Source of the DNA: an uncultured Ruminococcus sp.
Lineage (GTDB): Bacteria; Bacillota; Clostridia; Oscillospirales; Acutalibacteraceae
Reading direction: 5' to 3'
Assembly: GCA_902768825.1 (NCBI GenBank)
Contig: CACXMR010000015.1
Location: 1-44,091 of the forward strand
Length of the DNA: 44,091 nucleotides
Position 1 is the first letter of the stretch, and the number at the start of each line of letters is the position of its first letter. Made by a program: the position numbers and the translations under genes. This document shows, piece by piece, positions 1-7,509 of this stretch. The notes beneath the pieces were generated by a model. It was not told the DNA's origin and did not search any database. It worked only from the letters and a program-made list of their open reading frames with translations.

Positions 1-12
1 TTCACTCCTTCC
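1..12 (-). promoter_or_regulatory. Shine-Dalgarno of a divergent gene outside the window
   Basis: Read on the minus strand, these bases give GGAAGGAGTGAA, a strong ribosome binding site. The start codon of a leftward gene would lie just before position 1. That gene is otherwise invisible here. Positions 13-171 would then be a divergent intergenic region. Confidence 0.5.
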
Positions 13-102
13 AAAAAAATACACATAGATTATATCACAGCGTGGAATAATATGCAATATGGTCTTGTTGAGGGTAAAAAGGTGTTGCTGACAAAAAATG
101 TA

Positions 103-131
103 TTCGTCTTTTTTATGCTTGCTGTGATAAT
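103..131 (+). promoter_or_regulatory. candidate extended -10 promoter for the adaptor/permease operon
   Basis: GATAAT at 126-131 is preceded by TGT, an extended -10. The -35 position at 103-108 (TTCGTC) is a poor match. This is the best candidate in the region ahead of the adaptor gene. Confidence 0.35.
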
Positions 132-171
132 TCATGTAATATGATGAATACTAAAAGGGGAGATGAGTGAA

Positions 172-1176
172 ATGAAGAAATATGTTTACTTATTGTTGTC
201 AACTCTCCTGATAGTGGGTGTGATAACAATGTCGGGCTATATGATAAAGGGAACAAGTGCGGATGTGGAGGTCACTATCCTGTCAAAGCGCAGCGTGGAC
301 AACACTATCACCGCCGGCGGCAGGCTGCAGTATCGCAGCGGTAAGCAGGTGAGGTCAAAGGCTGCGGGCATCATGGGGACTGTCAATGTCAGCAACGGTG
401 ATGCCGTCAAAAAAGGCGATGAGCTTTATTCCTTCTACAAGATAGATGAAGCATATACGGCAATGCTCTCTCAGTATTCGGGTCTTGGGGGCTTGGAAGC
501 GGTTTTTGGCGCTGCGTCGATGTACGCATCCCCCTCGGAGCTTGTGACTGAGCTGAAAAAGCACTGCTCGCTGGAAACCGTGGTCTCAGAGGCAGAGGGC
601 CGTGTCACGGATATAAGCTTCGGAGCTGATGAGATCTTTGAAAAAAACGCCCTGATAATGAAGATAAGTGAGGAAAACTCTCTTGAGGTGCCTGTGAATA
701 TCAGTGAAAACTACATCGGCAGCATAAGCATAGGGCAAAAGGCTGAGGTGAAGTTTAATGCTATACCTGACAGGGTATTCGGCGGGAAGGTCACAAAAAT
801 AGCGGATGAAGCCGCAGTGACAAGCGGTCTTACCGGAAAGGAGACCACTGTGGAGGTCACTGTGACTCTTGACAAGGGGGACAAGGAGCTGAAAGCAGGC
901 TACAGTGCCTCATGCACCATAAAGCTGTCTACGGATGAAAACGTGATTGTTCTGCCCTATGAGCTGCTGCGCTCCGACGATGGGGGAGATTATGTTTATC
1001 TTGCAATAAAGAACAAGGCTCATAAAAGATATGTCACCATCGGAAAGGAATACAAAAACGGTGCGGGTATTTCTGAGGGGCTTTCTCAGGGTGATGCTGT
1101 CATAAACAACAGCGAGGGACTGACGGATGGCAATAAGGTCACAATAACCAGACGGACGGTGCAGGAAAATGATTGA
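172..1176 (+). CDS. MacA/HlyD-type membrane fusion (efflux adaptor) protein
   Basis: This is probably the extracytoplasmic adaptor of an ABC-type exporter, linked to the permease that follows. An N-terminal membrane anchor (about residues 4-24) is followed by the paired lipoyl-like half motifs and beta-barrel of the family. The segment around GKQVRSKAAGIMG and the return segment SEAEGRVTDISFGADE are the recognisable halves. The stretch between them is only about 75 residues and has no long coiled-coil hairpin, so the adaptor is short for the family. I place the start at ATG 172 because the AGGGGA ribosome binding site (156-161) sits 10 bases ahead of it. An in-frame ATG at 163 lies directly against that site. 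The gene overlaps the permease by 8 bases. The substrate is unknown. Confidence 0.8.
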   Translation: MKKYVYLLLSTLLIVGVITMSGYMIKGTSADVEVTILSKRSVDNTITAGGRLQYRSGKQVRSKAAGIMGTVNVSNGDAVKKGDELYSFYKIDEAYTAMLSQYSGLGGLEAVFGAASMYASPSELVTELKKHCSLETVVSEAEGRVTDISFGADEIFEKNALIMKISEENSLEVPVNISENYIGSISIGQKAEVKFNAIPDRVFGGKVTKIADEAAVTSGLTGKETTVEVTVTLDKGDKELKAGYSASCTIKLSTDENVIVLPYELLRSDDGGDYVYLAIKNKAHKRYVTIGKEYKNGAGISEGLSQGDAVINNSEGLTDGNKVTITRRTVQEND

Positions 1177-2350
1177 CATGATTCTCAACTCAATCCGGAT
1201 ACTATTCAGGAAAAGAACAAGGACTCTGCTGACTCTCTTTGGCATTATGGTGGGAGTCGCTTCGGTAATAATAATCAATAATATCAGCCAGTGCGGCAGC
1301 AGCGCTCTCTCCTCGGAGATCGACCAGCTTGGAATGGGCGGTCTTTCGATAATGCAAAAAAACCAGTCCGCTCCTCTTGCTCAGGAGGAGCTGGAGGCAA
1401 TCAGCGGGCTTCCCTGTGTGGAATACGCAATGCCGCTGATGTTTGAGTCCACGGACGCATATATCCGTCAGGAAAAAAACGCCGTATATCTGTGGGGCAT
1501 TGACAAAAGCGCAAAGGATATGATAAATCTCAGCCTTATTCACGGGAGATTTATCAATTCTGCGGACATATCATCATATTCAAAATGCTGTCTCATCGAC
1601 AGGAAGCTCGCTCAAAACTGCTTTGGCAGCGATAACGTTGCCGGCAGGAAAATAATCATAAACAGCGGCGGCACCGGCAGTGAATATGAGATCGTGGGTG
1701 TGGTCAAAACCGGCGGCGGCATACTTGAAAACATGATGGGAAGCTATATACCTGTCTTTTTGTATGTGCCCTACACCACTCTCCAGGCAAGTCTCGGCAC
1801 CGGAAACTTTTCACAGATAGCAGTAAAGGTAAAGCCGGGCTTTGACAGTGATGAGGCAGGGACGAGTGTTATCAGGACCATCGAGAGGACGACAGGTCTG
1901 AAGGGCGCTTATATGGTGACCAATCTGTCCCGCCAGAAGGAAAACATAGACAGCATTATTGACATATTCACCATAGTGCTCACCTGTGTGGGAATAGTCT
2001 CGCTGTTTGTGGCTGGGCTGAGTATTATGAATGTGATGCTTGCCTCTGTTACGGAGCGCACCCGTGAGATAGGAATAAAAAAGGCTCTCGGTGCTTCAAA
2101 AAAAATGATAATCACCGAGTTTCTGTGGGAGTCTCTTGTGATGACGCTGATTGGAGCTGCTGCCGGAATAGTCCTGGGGACTGCGCTGTCCCTTGTGGGA
2201 GCGGGTCTTATCGGCTTGACGTTGATACCCGAAATTGGTATAATCCTTACAACGGTACTGTTTTCACTGGCTGTAGGGGTGATTTTTGGCATCTATCCTG
2301 CGCTGAAGGCTGCGTCCCTGCATCCGGTGGAGGCTCTGAGAAGCTACTGA
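1169..2350 (+). CDS. ABC transporter permease, FtsX/MacB family
   Basis: The protein has the MacB_PCD plus FtsX layout: one N-terminal membrane helix (about residues 19-38), a large extracytoplasmic domain (about 40-260) and three C-terminal helices (about 265-385). The sequence MNVMLASVTERTREIGIKKA before the second C-terminal helix is the cytoplasmic coupling segment typical of the family, and the end PALKAASLHPVEALRSY is also characteristic. It overlaps the adaptor by 8 bases, so the two are translationally coupled. A MacB-like permease needs an ATPase subunit, and none is encoded beside it on this side. It may lie upstream of the window, beyond the divergent gene, or be supplied from elsewhere. 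Efflux or mechanotransmission rather than import is expected. The cargo cannot be predicted. Confidence 0.85.
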   Translation: MIDMILNSIRILFRKRTRTLLTLFGIMVGVASVIIINNISQCGSSALSSEIDQLGMGGLSIMQKNQSAPLAQEELEAISGLPCVEYAMPLMFESTDAYIRQEKNAVYLWGIDKSAKDMINLSLIHGRFINSADISSYSKCCLIDRKLAQNCFGSDNVAGRKIIINSGGTGSEYEIVGVVKTGGGILENMMGSYIPVFLYVPYTTLQASLGTGNFSQIAVKVKPGFDSDEAGTSVIRTIERTTGLKGAYMVTNLSRQKENIDSIIDIFTIVLTCVGIVSLFVAGLSIMNVMLASVTERTREIGIKKALGASKKMIITEFLWESLVMTLIGAAAGIVLGTALSLVGAGLIGLTLIPEIGIILTTVLFSLAVGVIFGIYPALKAASLHPVEALRSY

Positions 2351-2364
2351 CTGGAGGGTTAGGT

Positions 2365-3114
2365 GTGGAGGAGGTTTTTACAAGGCAGCCAAACATTCCT
2401 TTTGGGAGGGTCAGCCTTGTTATCATGTCGGGCATAAAAAAGTGCGTCAGCGAGGAGCTTTCAAGGCTGGGGGTCAGGCGGATCGACCCTTGGAGTCTGG
2501 AGGGAATTTCCGGCGCTGAATCAAGCCATGCGGATATGAGCTTTTGCCATACGGGAGGCAGGAGGATCTTTTGTGCCGGTAACGGGGACGCTTCGGCATG
2601 GAGGTTATTGGAGGAAGAGGGCTTTGAGCTGATTAAGACCTGTGCCCCAGTATCATCCGCTGTCCCGTCTCTGAATGTGTGCATAATAGGGGATAAGGTG
2701 CTATGCGATACAAAAAGGACTGACAAAGATCTTATGTCAGCCCTCGAAGCGGAAAAATACACTCTCCTTCATACTAACCAACGCTATGCAAGGTGTTCGG
2801 CGGCTGTTATCGGCAAGGACGCACTGATAACCGCCGACCCGTCGATTTATGAGCTTTGCAGGAATAATCTTATTGATGTGCTCAGGATATCACCCGGCGG
2901 TATAGAGCTTGACGGCTACAGCTACGGGTTCATCGGAGGCTGCTGCGGTCTGCTGTCTCCGGATATTCTTTGCTTCAGCGGGAATGCTGCGATGCATCCC
3001 GACTATCTTAACATAAAGTCCTTTGCAAGGGATCACGGTGTCAGTCTGTTGTGCCTGTCGGATGAGCCGCTTTATGATATCGGCGGGATTTTGCCGATAA
3101 AGGAGCATAGGTAA
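2365..3114 (+). CDS. DUF6873-like (GME-fold) protein of unknown function
   Basis: This is a 249-residue soluble protein with no signal peptide. The C-terminal half, including SPGGIELDGYSYGFIGGCCG and the later FSGNAAMHPDYL, resembles the clostridial family annotated as DUF6873 with a guanidino-modifying-enzyme fold. I am recalling that family and have not searched. No reaction is known to me. The start is GTG 2365, with GGAGGG (2353-2358) six bases upstream. The frame stays open back into the permease gene, but a start there would overlap it heavily. The gene begins 14 bases after the permease stop and is probably its last operon partner. Two adjacent cysteines in the GGCCG turn are a candidate active-site feature. 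Confidence 0.6.
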   Translation: MEEVFTRQPNIPFGRVSLVIMSGIKKCVSEELSRLGVRRIDPWSLEGISGAESSHADMSFCHTGGRRIFCAGNGDASAWRLLEEEGFELIKTCAPVSSAVPSLNVCIIGDKVLCDTKRTDKDLMSALEAEKYTLLHTNQRYARCSAAVIGKDALITADPSIYELCRNNLIDVLRISPGGIELDGYSYGFIGGCCGLLSPDILCFSGNAAMHPDYLNIKSFARDHGVSLLCLSDEPLYDIGGILPIKEHR

Positions 3115-3160
3115 TTCCCATTTTGATAAATGACAGCGTTTTGGTATGTCACTTTTAACC

Positions 3161-3334
3161 CCATCTCTAACTCAAAACTCAGCGGTTTGAATAAAGTTAC
3201 TCATATCTCCATCTCTAATTCAAAACTCAGCGGCTTGAATAAAGTTACTAATATCCCCATCTCTATTTCAAAACTCAGCGGTTTGAATAAAGTTACTCAT
3301 ATCTCCATTTCCACCCCAAAACTCAGCGGTTTTA
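3161..3334 (+). repeat. 48-bp tandem repeat, three full copies and one partial
   Basis: Copies start at 3161, 3209, 3257 and 3305 (partial). The core CAAAACTCAGCGG occurs at 3173, 3221, 3269 and 3317, exactly 48 bases apart. Full copies differ at only a few positions. 48 is a multiple of three, so the array is open in one frame, but there is no ribosome binding site for it. I read the array as non-coding. It occupies most of the 408-base gap between the DUF6873 gene and trmN6, together with the palindrome that follows. Confidence 0.85.
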
Positions 3335-3346
3335 GGAAAGGGGTTT

Positions 3347-3385
3347 GGGGAATAACCCTTTTTCCGCCGGAAAAGGGTTTTCCCC
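3347..3385. repeat. long palindrome after the tandem repeat
   Basis: The arms GGGGAATAACCC plus TTTTTCCG (3347-3366) and CGGAAAAGGG plus TTTTCCCC (3368-3385) form a long hairpin with one bulge. The left side shares AGGGGTTTGGGGA with the minus strand of the repeat island near 7180, which suggests the same dispersed repeat family. It could also stop transcription leaving the upstream operon, although there is no clean T-run. Confidence 0.65.
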
Positions 3386-3453
3386 AAAGAGCTCCAAAGA
3401 GCCCCAAAGGACCCCCAAGAAACAGTGTTTTTTGTGAATCGGATAGAATGTTC

Positions 3454-3482
3454 TTTACGAGGAGGTGCTTTTGTGGTATAAT
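3454..3482 (+). promoter_or_regulatory. sigma-A promoter of the trmN6-rsmI-maf operon
   Basis: TTTACG (3454-3459) and TATAAT (3477-3482) are separated by 17 bases. TGG before the -10 gives an extended -10 element. It lies about 40 bases ahead of the trmN6 start. Confidence 0.7.
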
Positions 3483-3522
3483 CCTTTTGTAAGGAATAGG
3501 GCTGTTTGGGAGTGATATTTAT

Positions 3523-4266
3523 ATGCTTAATGCGGGCGAAAGGTTAGAGCCTCTTGGGAGCGGGATCAGGGTCATAGTGTCAAGGGAACACGGGTTTGGC
3601 ACAGACACGGTGCTGCTTGCAAATTTTTCGTCTCCGGGAAGGAAGGATAAGGCCTGCGAGCTTGGCACGGGCTGCGGTGCAATACCTCTTATCTGGAGCC
3701 GTGACGGAGTGCCTGCCCATGTTACCGCTGTGGATATCCAGGAATCAGCCTGTTCGATGCTGAAAAGAAGCGTTGAGCTTAACTGCCTTGAGGACAGGAT
3801 AAGTGTGCTTCATTCGGACCTGCTGGATCTCAGGGGCAAGGTGGAGCTTTCATCCTACGACCTTGTGGTGTGCAACCCGCCATACAAGGCAGCGGGCACA
3901 GGGATCGTTAACCCTGAGGAGGCCCACAAGATCGCAAGGCATGAGTTTACTTGCACCATGGATGATATTATCAGGGTCGCAGCGGGATTGCTGAATTATT
4001 CGGGAAGGCTGTGCCTTTGCCAGCGCCCGGAGAGACTGTGCGATATTATTTGCTCAATGCGCCAGCACGGCATTGAACCCAAAAGGCTGCGCTTTGTCCA
4101 GCAGAGGACAACAAAGGAACCAAAGCTCTTCCTCATCGAGGGCAGACGCGGAGGCCGCCCCAATGGTCTGAGGACCGAGCCTGTATTGCTTATCGAAAAC
4201 CCTGCAGGGGATCTTTCGGATGAGATGATAGCAATCTACGGGGCGTATAAGGAGGATTATCTTTAA
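3523..4266 (+). CDS. trmN6: tRNA1(Val) (adenine37-N6)-methyltransferase, TrmN6/YfiC family
   Basis: This is an S-adenosylmethionine-dependent Rossmann-fold methyltransferase predicted to make m6A37 in tRNA(Val). The SAM-binding loop is CELGTGCGAIPL (about residues 45-56). The N6-adenine catalytic motif NPPY is at 118-121 and is followed by the family-typical insertion with NPEEAHKIARHE. At 247 residues the length is normal. GGGAG about 10 bases ahead supports ATG 3523. The gene ends directly at the rsmI start, and Firmicutes commonly pair these two RNA methyltransferases. The GIY-YIG gene (yazA) found between them in Bacillus is absent. Confidence 0.88.
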   Translation: MLNAGERLEPLGSGIRVIVSREHGFGTDTVLLANFSSPGRKDKACELGTGCGAIPLIWSRDGVPAHVTAVDIQESACSMLKRSVELNCLEDRISVLHSDLLDLRGKVELSSYDLVVCNPPYKAAGTGIVNPEEAHKIARHEFTCTMDDIIRVAAGLLNYSGRLCLCQRPERLCDIICSMRQHGIEPKRLRFVQQRTTKEPKLFLIEGRRGGRPNGLRTEPVLLIENPAGDLSDEMIAIYGAYKEDYL

Positions 4267-5097
4267 ATGTCAGGAAAGCTGTATGTAGTAGGTACGCCTA
4301 TAGGCAATCTTTCGGATTTTTCGCCGAGAGCCATTGAGACACTTTCACAGGTGGATTTTATTGCCGCAGAGGACACGAGAGTGACTATCAAGCTGCTTAA
4401 CAAATTCGGTATCAATACACCGATGGTCAGCTATCATAAGTATAATACTCAGGAAAGAGGAGACGAGATATGCAGCCGCATAGAGCAGGGTGAGGACTGC
4501 GCTATCGTCACGGATGCGGGAATGCCCTGTATCTCTGACCCCGGAGAACAGCTTGTCAGGCTTTGCGCCGACAGAGGCATAACCGTCTGTGCAGTGCCCG
4601 GACCTACTGCTCTTGCATCGGCACTTGCCATATCCGGACTGCCCACCGGAAGGTTTGCCTTTGAGGGCTTTCTGAGCGTAAACAAGCCCGGCAGGAGGGA
4701 TCATCTGATTTCTCTGATACACGAAAAGCGCACCATGGTGTTTTACGAGGCACCTCATAAGCTTTCGGCAACGCTGAGGGATATGCTGCAATATTTTGGC
4801 GACAGAAGGATATCCATAGTCAGGGAGCTGACGAAGATACACGAGGAAGTGATCCGCACCACACTTGCAGAGGCTGTAGAGAAATACGGCGATGACAGCC
4901 TGAAGGGTGAGATAGTGCTTGTCATAGAGGGAAGCACCGAACCGGAAAGGTCGGACAGTACCCTTGATGATGCTGTCGCTACTGCTAAAGAGCTTGCTAA
5001 GACCGGATTGTCATCTTCGGACGCCGCAAAGGAAAGCGCAAGGCTGACGGGCTTCAAAAAAGGTGACATATACAAGAGACTGCTCAGTGAAAAATAA
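4267..5097 (+). CDS. rsmI: 16S rRNA (cytidine1402-2'-O)-methyltransferase RsmI
   Basis: RsmI 2'-O-methylates C1402 in the decoding centre of the 30S subunit. It belongs to the tetrapyrrole methylase fold family. Visible motifs are VVGTPIGNLSDFSPRA at the N terminus, AAEDTR near residue 35, and TDAGMPCISDPGEQLV near residue 80. The C-terminal tail with SSDAAKESARLTGFKKGDIY is the small helical domain of RsmI proteins. The length of 276 residues is usual. The ATG follows the trmN6 stop with no gap, so translation is coupled. Confidence 0.95.
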   Translation: MSGKLYVVGTPIGNLSDFSPRAIETLSQVDFIAAEDTRVTIKLLNKFGINTPMVSYHKYNTQERGDEICSRIEQGEDCAIVTDAGMPCISDPGEQLVRLCADRGITVCAVPGPTALASALAISGLPTGRFAFEGFLSVNKPGRRDHLISLIHEKRTMVFYEAPHKLSATLRDMLQYFGDRRISIVRELTKIHEEVIRTTLAEAVEKYGDDSLKGEIVLVIEGSTEPERSDSTLDDAVATAKELAKTGLSSSDAAKESARLTGFKKGDIYKRLLSEK

Positions 5098-5133
5098 ATG
5101 TTCTGGGATCAAATACATAAGGGAGATGGTTTT

Positions 5134-5736
5134 ATGGATATCATACTTGCTTCGGCTTCCCCAAGAAGAAAGGGTCTGCTCAGCCTGATCTACAATGAGT
5201 TCAGGATCATTCCCTCGGATATCAGAGAGCTGGTGCCAAGAGATCTTCCGGTTGACAGGTGCCCGGAATACCTTGCCTGCATGAAGGCGGAGAATATTTC
5301 AAGGGGCCGTGAGAGTGCTCTTATCATCGGCTGTGACACCTCTGTGATTATCGAAGGAAAGATACTCAACAAACCAAGAAGCACCAATGACGCCCGTGCA
5401 ATGATGCAGCTGCTCTCAGGCAAGACCCATCAGGTGATTACAGGCTGCTGCCTCTATCATTTAGGACGCTTCAAAAGCTTCTCAGAGGTAACGGATGTGG
5501 AGTTCTATCCTTTGTCAGAGGAGGAGATCGAGCAGTACATAAAGACCTCCGAGCCCTATGACAAAGCCGGAGGCTATGGCATACAAAACAAGGGCGCACT
5601 GTTTATCAAGGGTATAAAGGGAGATTACTACAATGTGGTGGGTCTGCCCGTTGCGAGACTGAAACGTGAGATACAGGCATTCCTTGCACAGGAGGACGCA
5701 CCGGAGGAGCCGCCCGAGCCAAGAAAAAAAAGATAA
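5134..5736 (+). CDS. maf: Maf family nucleoside triphosphate pyrophosphatase
   Basis: Maf proteins hydrolyse non-canonical or modified NTPs (dTTP/UTP, or m7GTP, depending on subfamily) to NMP and pyrophosphate, as house-cleaning enzymes linked to septation and cell arrest. The N-terminal signature ILASASPRRKGLL and the catalytic stretch GCDTSVI (near residue 63) are clear, and EPYDKAGGYGIQ is the conserved late motif. I start at ATG 5134, which has AGGGAGATGG about 7 bases upstream and begins exactly at the family N terminus. The frame is open to an ATG at 5098, but that adds 12 residues the family lacks. The C terminus is a short proline- and lysine-rich tail. Confidence 0.92.
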   Translation: MDIILASASPRRKGLLSLIYNEFRIIPSDIRELVPRDLPVDRCPEYLACMKAENISRGRESALIIGCDTSVIIEGKILNKPRSTNDARAMMQLLSGKTHQVITGCCLYHLGRFKSFSEVTDVEFYPLSEEEIEQYIKTSEPYDKAGGYGIQNKGALFIKGIKGDYYNVVGLPVARLKREIQAFLAQEDAPEEPPEPRKKR

Positions 5737-5747
5737 AAAACTAAAAT

Positions 5748-5800
5748 ATACCGCACTTTTCCGGCATATAATCTATCAGATATGTCGGGAGGTGCGGTAT
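5748..5800 (+). promoter_or_regulatory. two-part inverted repeat covering the carboxypeptidase ribosome binding site and start
   Basis: ATACCGCAC (5748-5756) is the exact reverse complement of GTGCGGTAT (5792-5800), which includes the first two bases of the start codon. An inner pair, CCGGCATAT (5761-5769) with ATATGTCGG (5780-5788), also matches with one G-T pair. In RNA this would bury the GGGAGG ribosome binding site and the AUG. A TATAAT at 5767-5772 lies in the middle. If that is the active -10, the repeat acts as a DNA operator rather than an RNA hairpin. Confidence 0.55.
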
Positions 5801-6956
5801 GAATTATTTAAGGACTATTTCTGTTGTGTTGACATTATCTCTCATTGTCTCGCTGCTGAGTTTTTCCGGTATGCGTGTAATCGCCGTTACTGAGGATGAT
5901 CTAAGCGCACCATCTGCGGTGCTGATGGAAGCCTCTACAGGTAAGGTGCTCTTTGAGAAGGACTCACACGGCATAAGACCCTGCGCTTCCATAACCAAGG
6001 TAATGACGCTGATCCTTGTGATGGAGGCAATCGACAGCGGCGCTCTGAGCTATGATGAAATGGTGACTGCTTCCGCTCATGCGGCGTCCATGGGCGGCTC
6101 GGATATCTGGCTGGAGCCCGGAGAAACCATGACAGTGGAGGATATGATAAAGGCTACGGTGGTGGCAAGTGCAAATGATGCTGCTGTTGCACTGGCAGAA
6201 GCTGTCAGCGGCACTGAGGAGGAATTTGTCCGTCAGATGAACGAAAAGGCCGCTTCCCTGGGGATGAAGGATACGGTATTCAAAAACTGCAACGGACTTG
6301 ACGAGGAGGGTCATGTTACCAGCGCATACGATGTTGCACTGATGTCAAGAGAACTGCTAAAGCACGACAGAATCCTTGATTTTACAGGGATATGGATGGA
6401 CGAGCTGAGAGGCGGCAAGACCCAGATAGTGAATACCAACAAGCTGCTCAAGAGCTATAACGGCATCACAGGTCTCAAAACAGGGACTACCTCCCAGGCG
6501 GGAAGCTGTATCACAGCTACTGCAAAGCGTGACGGTCTGGAGCTAATAGCGGTAGTTTTGGGCTGCAGCACCGGAAACGACAGGTTTAGTGATGCCCGCA
6601 AGCTTCTTGACAGCGGCTTTGCGGGTTACATGATGTTTACACCGGAAATACCCGATGAAGCAATGACCACACTCACGGTCAGGAAGGGCATGACCGATTC
6701 TGTGGGGACCGTTACCGGAGAAGTAGGTTCACTGCTGCTGCAAAAGGGCAAGGGTAGCACCGCTCAGGCAAAGGTCTATCTTCCCGCCGAGGTAGAAGCC
6801 CCCATCAGCAAAGGCGACGTCATAGGCAAGCTGGTATACGAAAGCGACGGCAAGCAGATAGCAGAGTATCCGATTGCCGCCGCCGAGGACGTCAAGGAAA
6901 TAAACTTTTCTGATGTGTCGGGACTTGTTTTTTCAAGTCTTTCTGGTAGCGGCTGA
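5799..6956 (+). CDS. secreted D-alanyl-D-alanine carboxypeptidase (PBP5 type, peptidase S11)
   Basis: The enzyme removes the terminal D-Ala of peptidoglycan stem peptides outside the membrane. The N terminus is a hydrophobic signal sequence (about residues 5-29). The three penicillin-binding motifs are present: SITK (SxxK, near residue 63), SAN (SxN, near residue 127) and KTG (near residue 226). A C-terminal beta-rich PBP5_C domain follows (about 290-375). No second membrane helix or amphipathic anchor is obvious at the C terminus, so how it stays at the surface is unclear. GGGAGG at 5787-5792 precedes ATG 5799. The inverted repeat over this start suggests control at initiation. It may be dacF- or dacB-like, and I do not assign a symbol. 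Confidence 0.9.
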   Translation: MNYLRTISVVLTLSLIVSLLSFSGMRVIAVTEDDLSAPSAVLMEASTGKVLFEKDSHGIRPCASITKVMTLILVMEAIDSGALSYDEMVTASAHAASMGGSDIWLEPGETMTVEDMIKATVVASANDAAVALAEAVSGTEEEFVRQMNEKAASLGMKDTVFKNCNGLDEEGHVTSAYDVALMSRELLKHDRILDFTGIWMDELRGGKTQIVNTNKLLKSYNGITGLKTGTTSQAGSCITATAKRDGLELIAVVLGCSTGNDRFSDARKLLDSGFAGYMMFTPEIPDEAMTTLTVRKGMTDSVGTVTGEVGSLLLQKGKGSTAQAKVYLPAEVEAPISKGDVIGKLVYESDGKQIAEYPIAAAEDVKEINFSDVSGLVFSSLSGSG

Positions 6957-7126
6957 TAGTTCTTCAGTATCTTCATGCGGACATTGAAGCATATCTCCTC
7001 AATGACATACATTGCGAAGTCGGGAACGGCGAGCCGATAGGGGAGCCTCCCTTATTGCGTCCCCTGGATGAATTATCCTGCTGACGAAAGTAAGCACAAA
7101 GCGGGCAGCTTTGCGCCATGAAAATT

Positions 7127-7156
7127 GCCTGATTCCTGCCGGAATCAGGCTTTTAT
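7127..7156 (+). terminator. intrinsic terminator after the carboxypeptidase
   Basis: GCCTGATTCC (7127-7136), loop TGCC and GGAATCAGGC (7141-7150) form a perfect 10-bp stem followed by TTTTAT. It lies about 170 bases past the stop codon. Positions 6957-7126 hold no gene I can support. Confidence 0.8.
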
Positions 7157-7166
7157 CTTATACATT

Positions 7167-7509
7167 GGTGAGCTTCGCTCCCCAAACCCCTTAGCAGGGA
7201 CGCCGTCCCTGCACCCTGCAAGCCTTTGAAAAGGCTTGAGCGAAACTTTTGTGTTGTCGTTCTTGGTTAGACTATCAGCCGCGAGCAGCCAACTTAGAAA
7301 TCAGATTTTCTGCCCCCGCGAACAAGGGAGCGGCAGCTTGCCGCCGCCGGCGAGCCGCCGGAGCCAATTTCGCGATGAAACTCACTCTGACCATACAATT
7401 TAGTGTCCGCGTGAAGATAGTAACAACCGCGAGGGTGCAGTTTTGGTCTGTACACAAAGCGGAGCGCAGTGAAGCGCACCCTGCGAAATCGGGAGCGGCA
7501 GCTTGCCGC
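7167..7509. repeat. intergenic island of modular hairpins
   Basis: The 553-base gap between the two carboxypeptidases holds no credible gene. After the terminator come perfect hairpins: GCAGGGAC/GTCCCTGC (7194-7212) and CAAGCCTTT/AAAGGCTTG (7219-7238). GCGGCA-GCT-TGCCGC occurs at 7330-7344 and again at 7495-7509. The second copy abuts the stop codon of the minus-strand gene. The same modules recur near 18.2 kb and 36.2 kb, which marks this as a dispersed REP-like family. Confidence 0.8.

Noticed and set aside
3161-3334. 48-bp repeats considered as a CRISPR array
   Set aside because: Copies are directly joined, no unique spacers exist, and no cas genes are present.
3130-3492. Open frame of 120 codons over the 48-bp repeats
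   Set aside because: It has no ribosome binding site and its length comes from a repeat unit divisible by three. The end runs through the palindrome and the trmN6 promoter.
6776-7012. Minus-strand frame starting MYVIEEICFNVRMKILKNYQ, possibly a decayed gene end
   Set aside because: Most of it is antisense to the carboxypeptidase gene. The extra part is short and I recognise no family.
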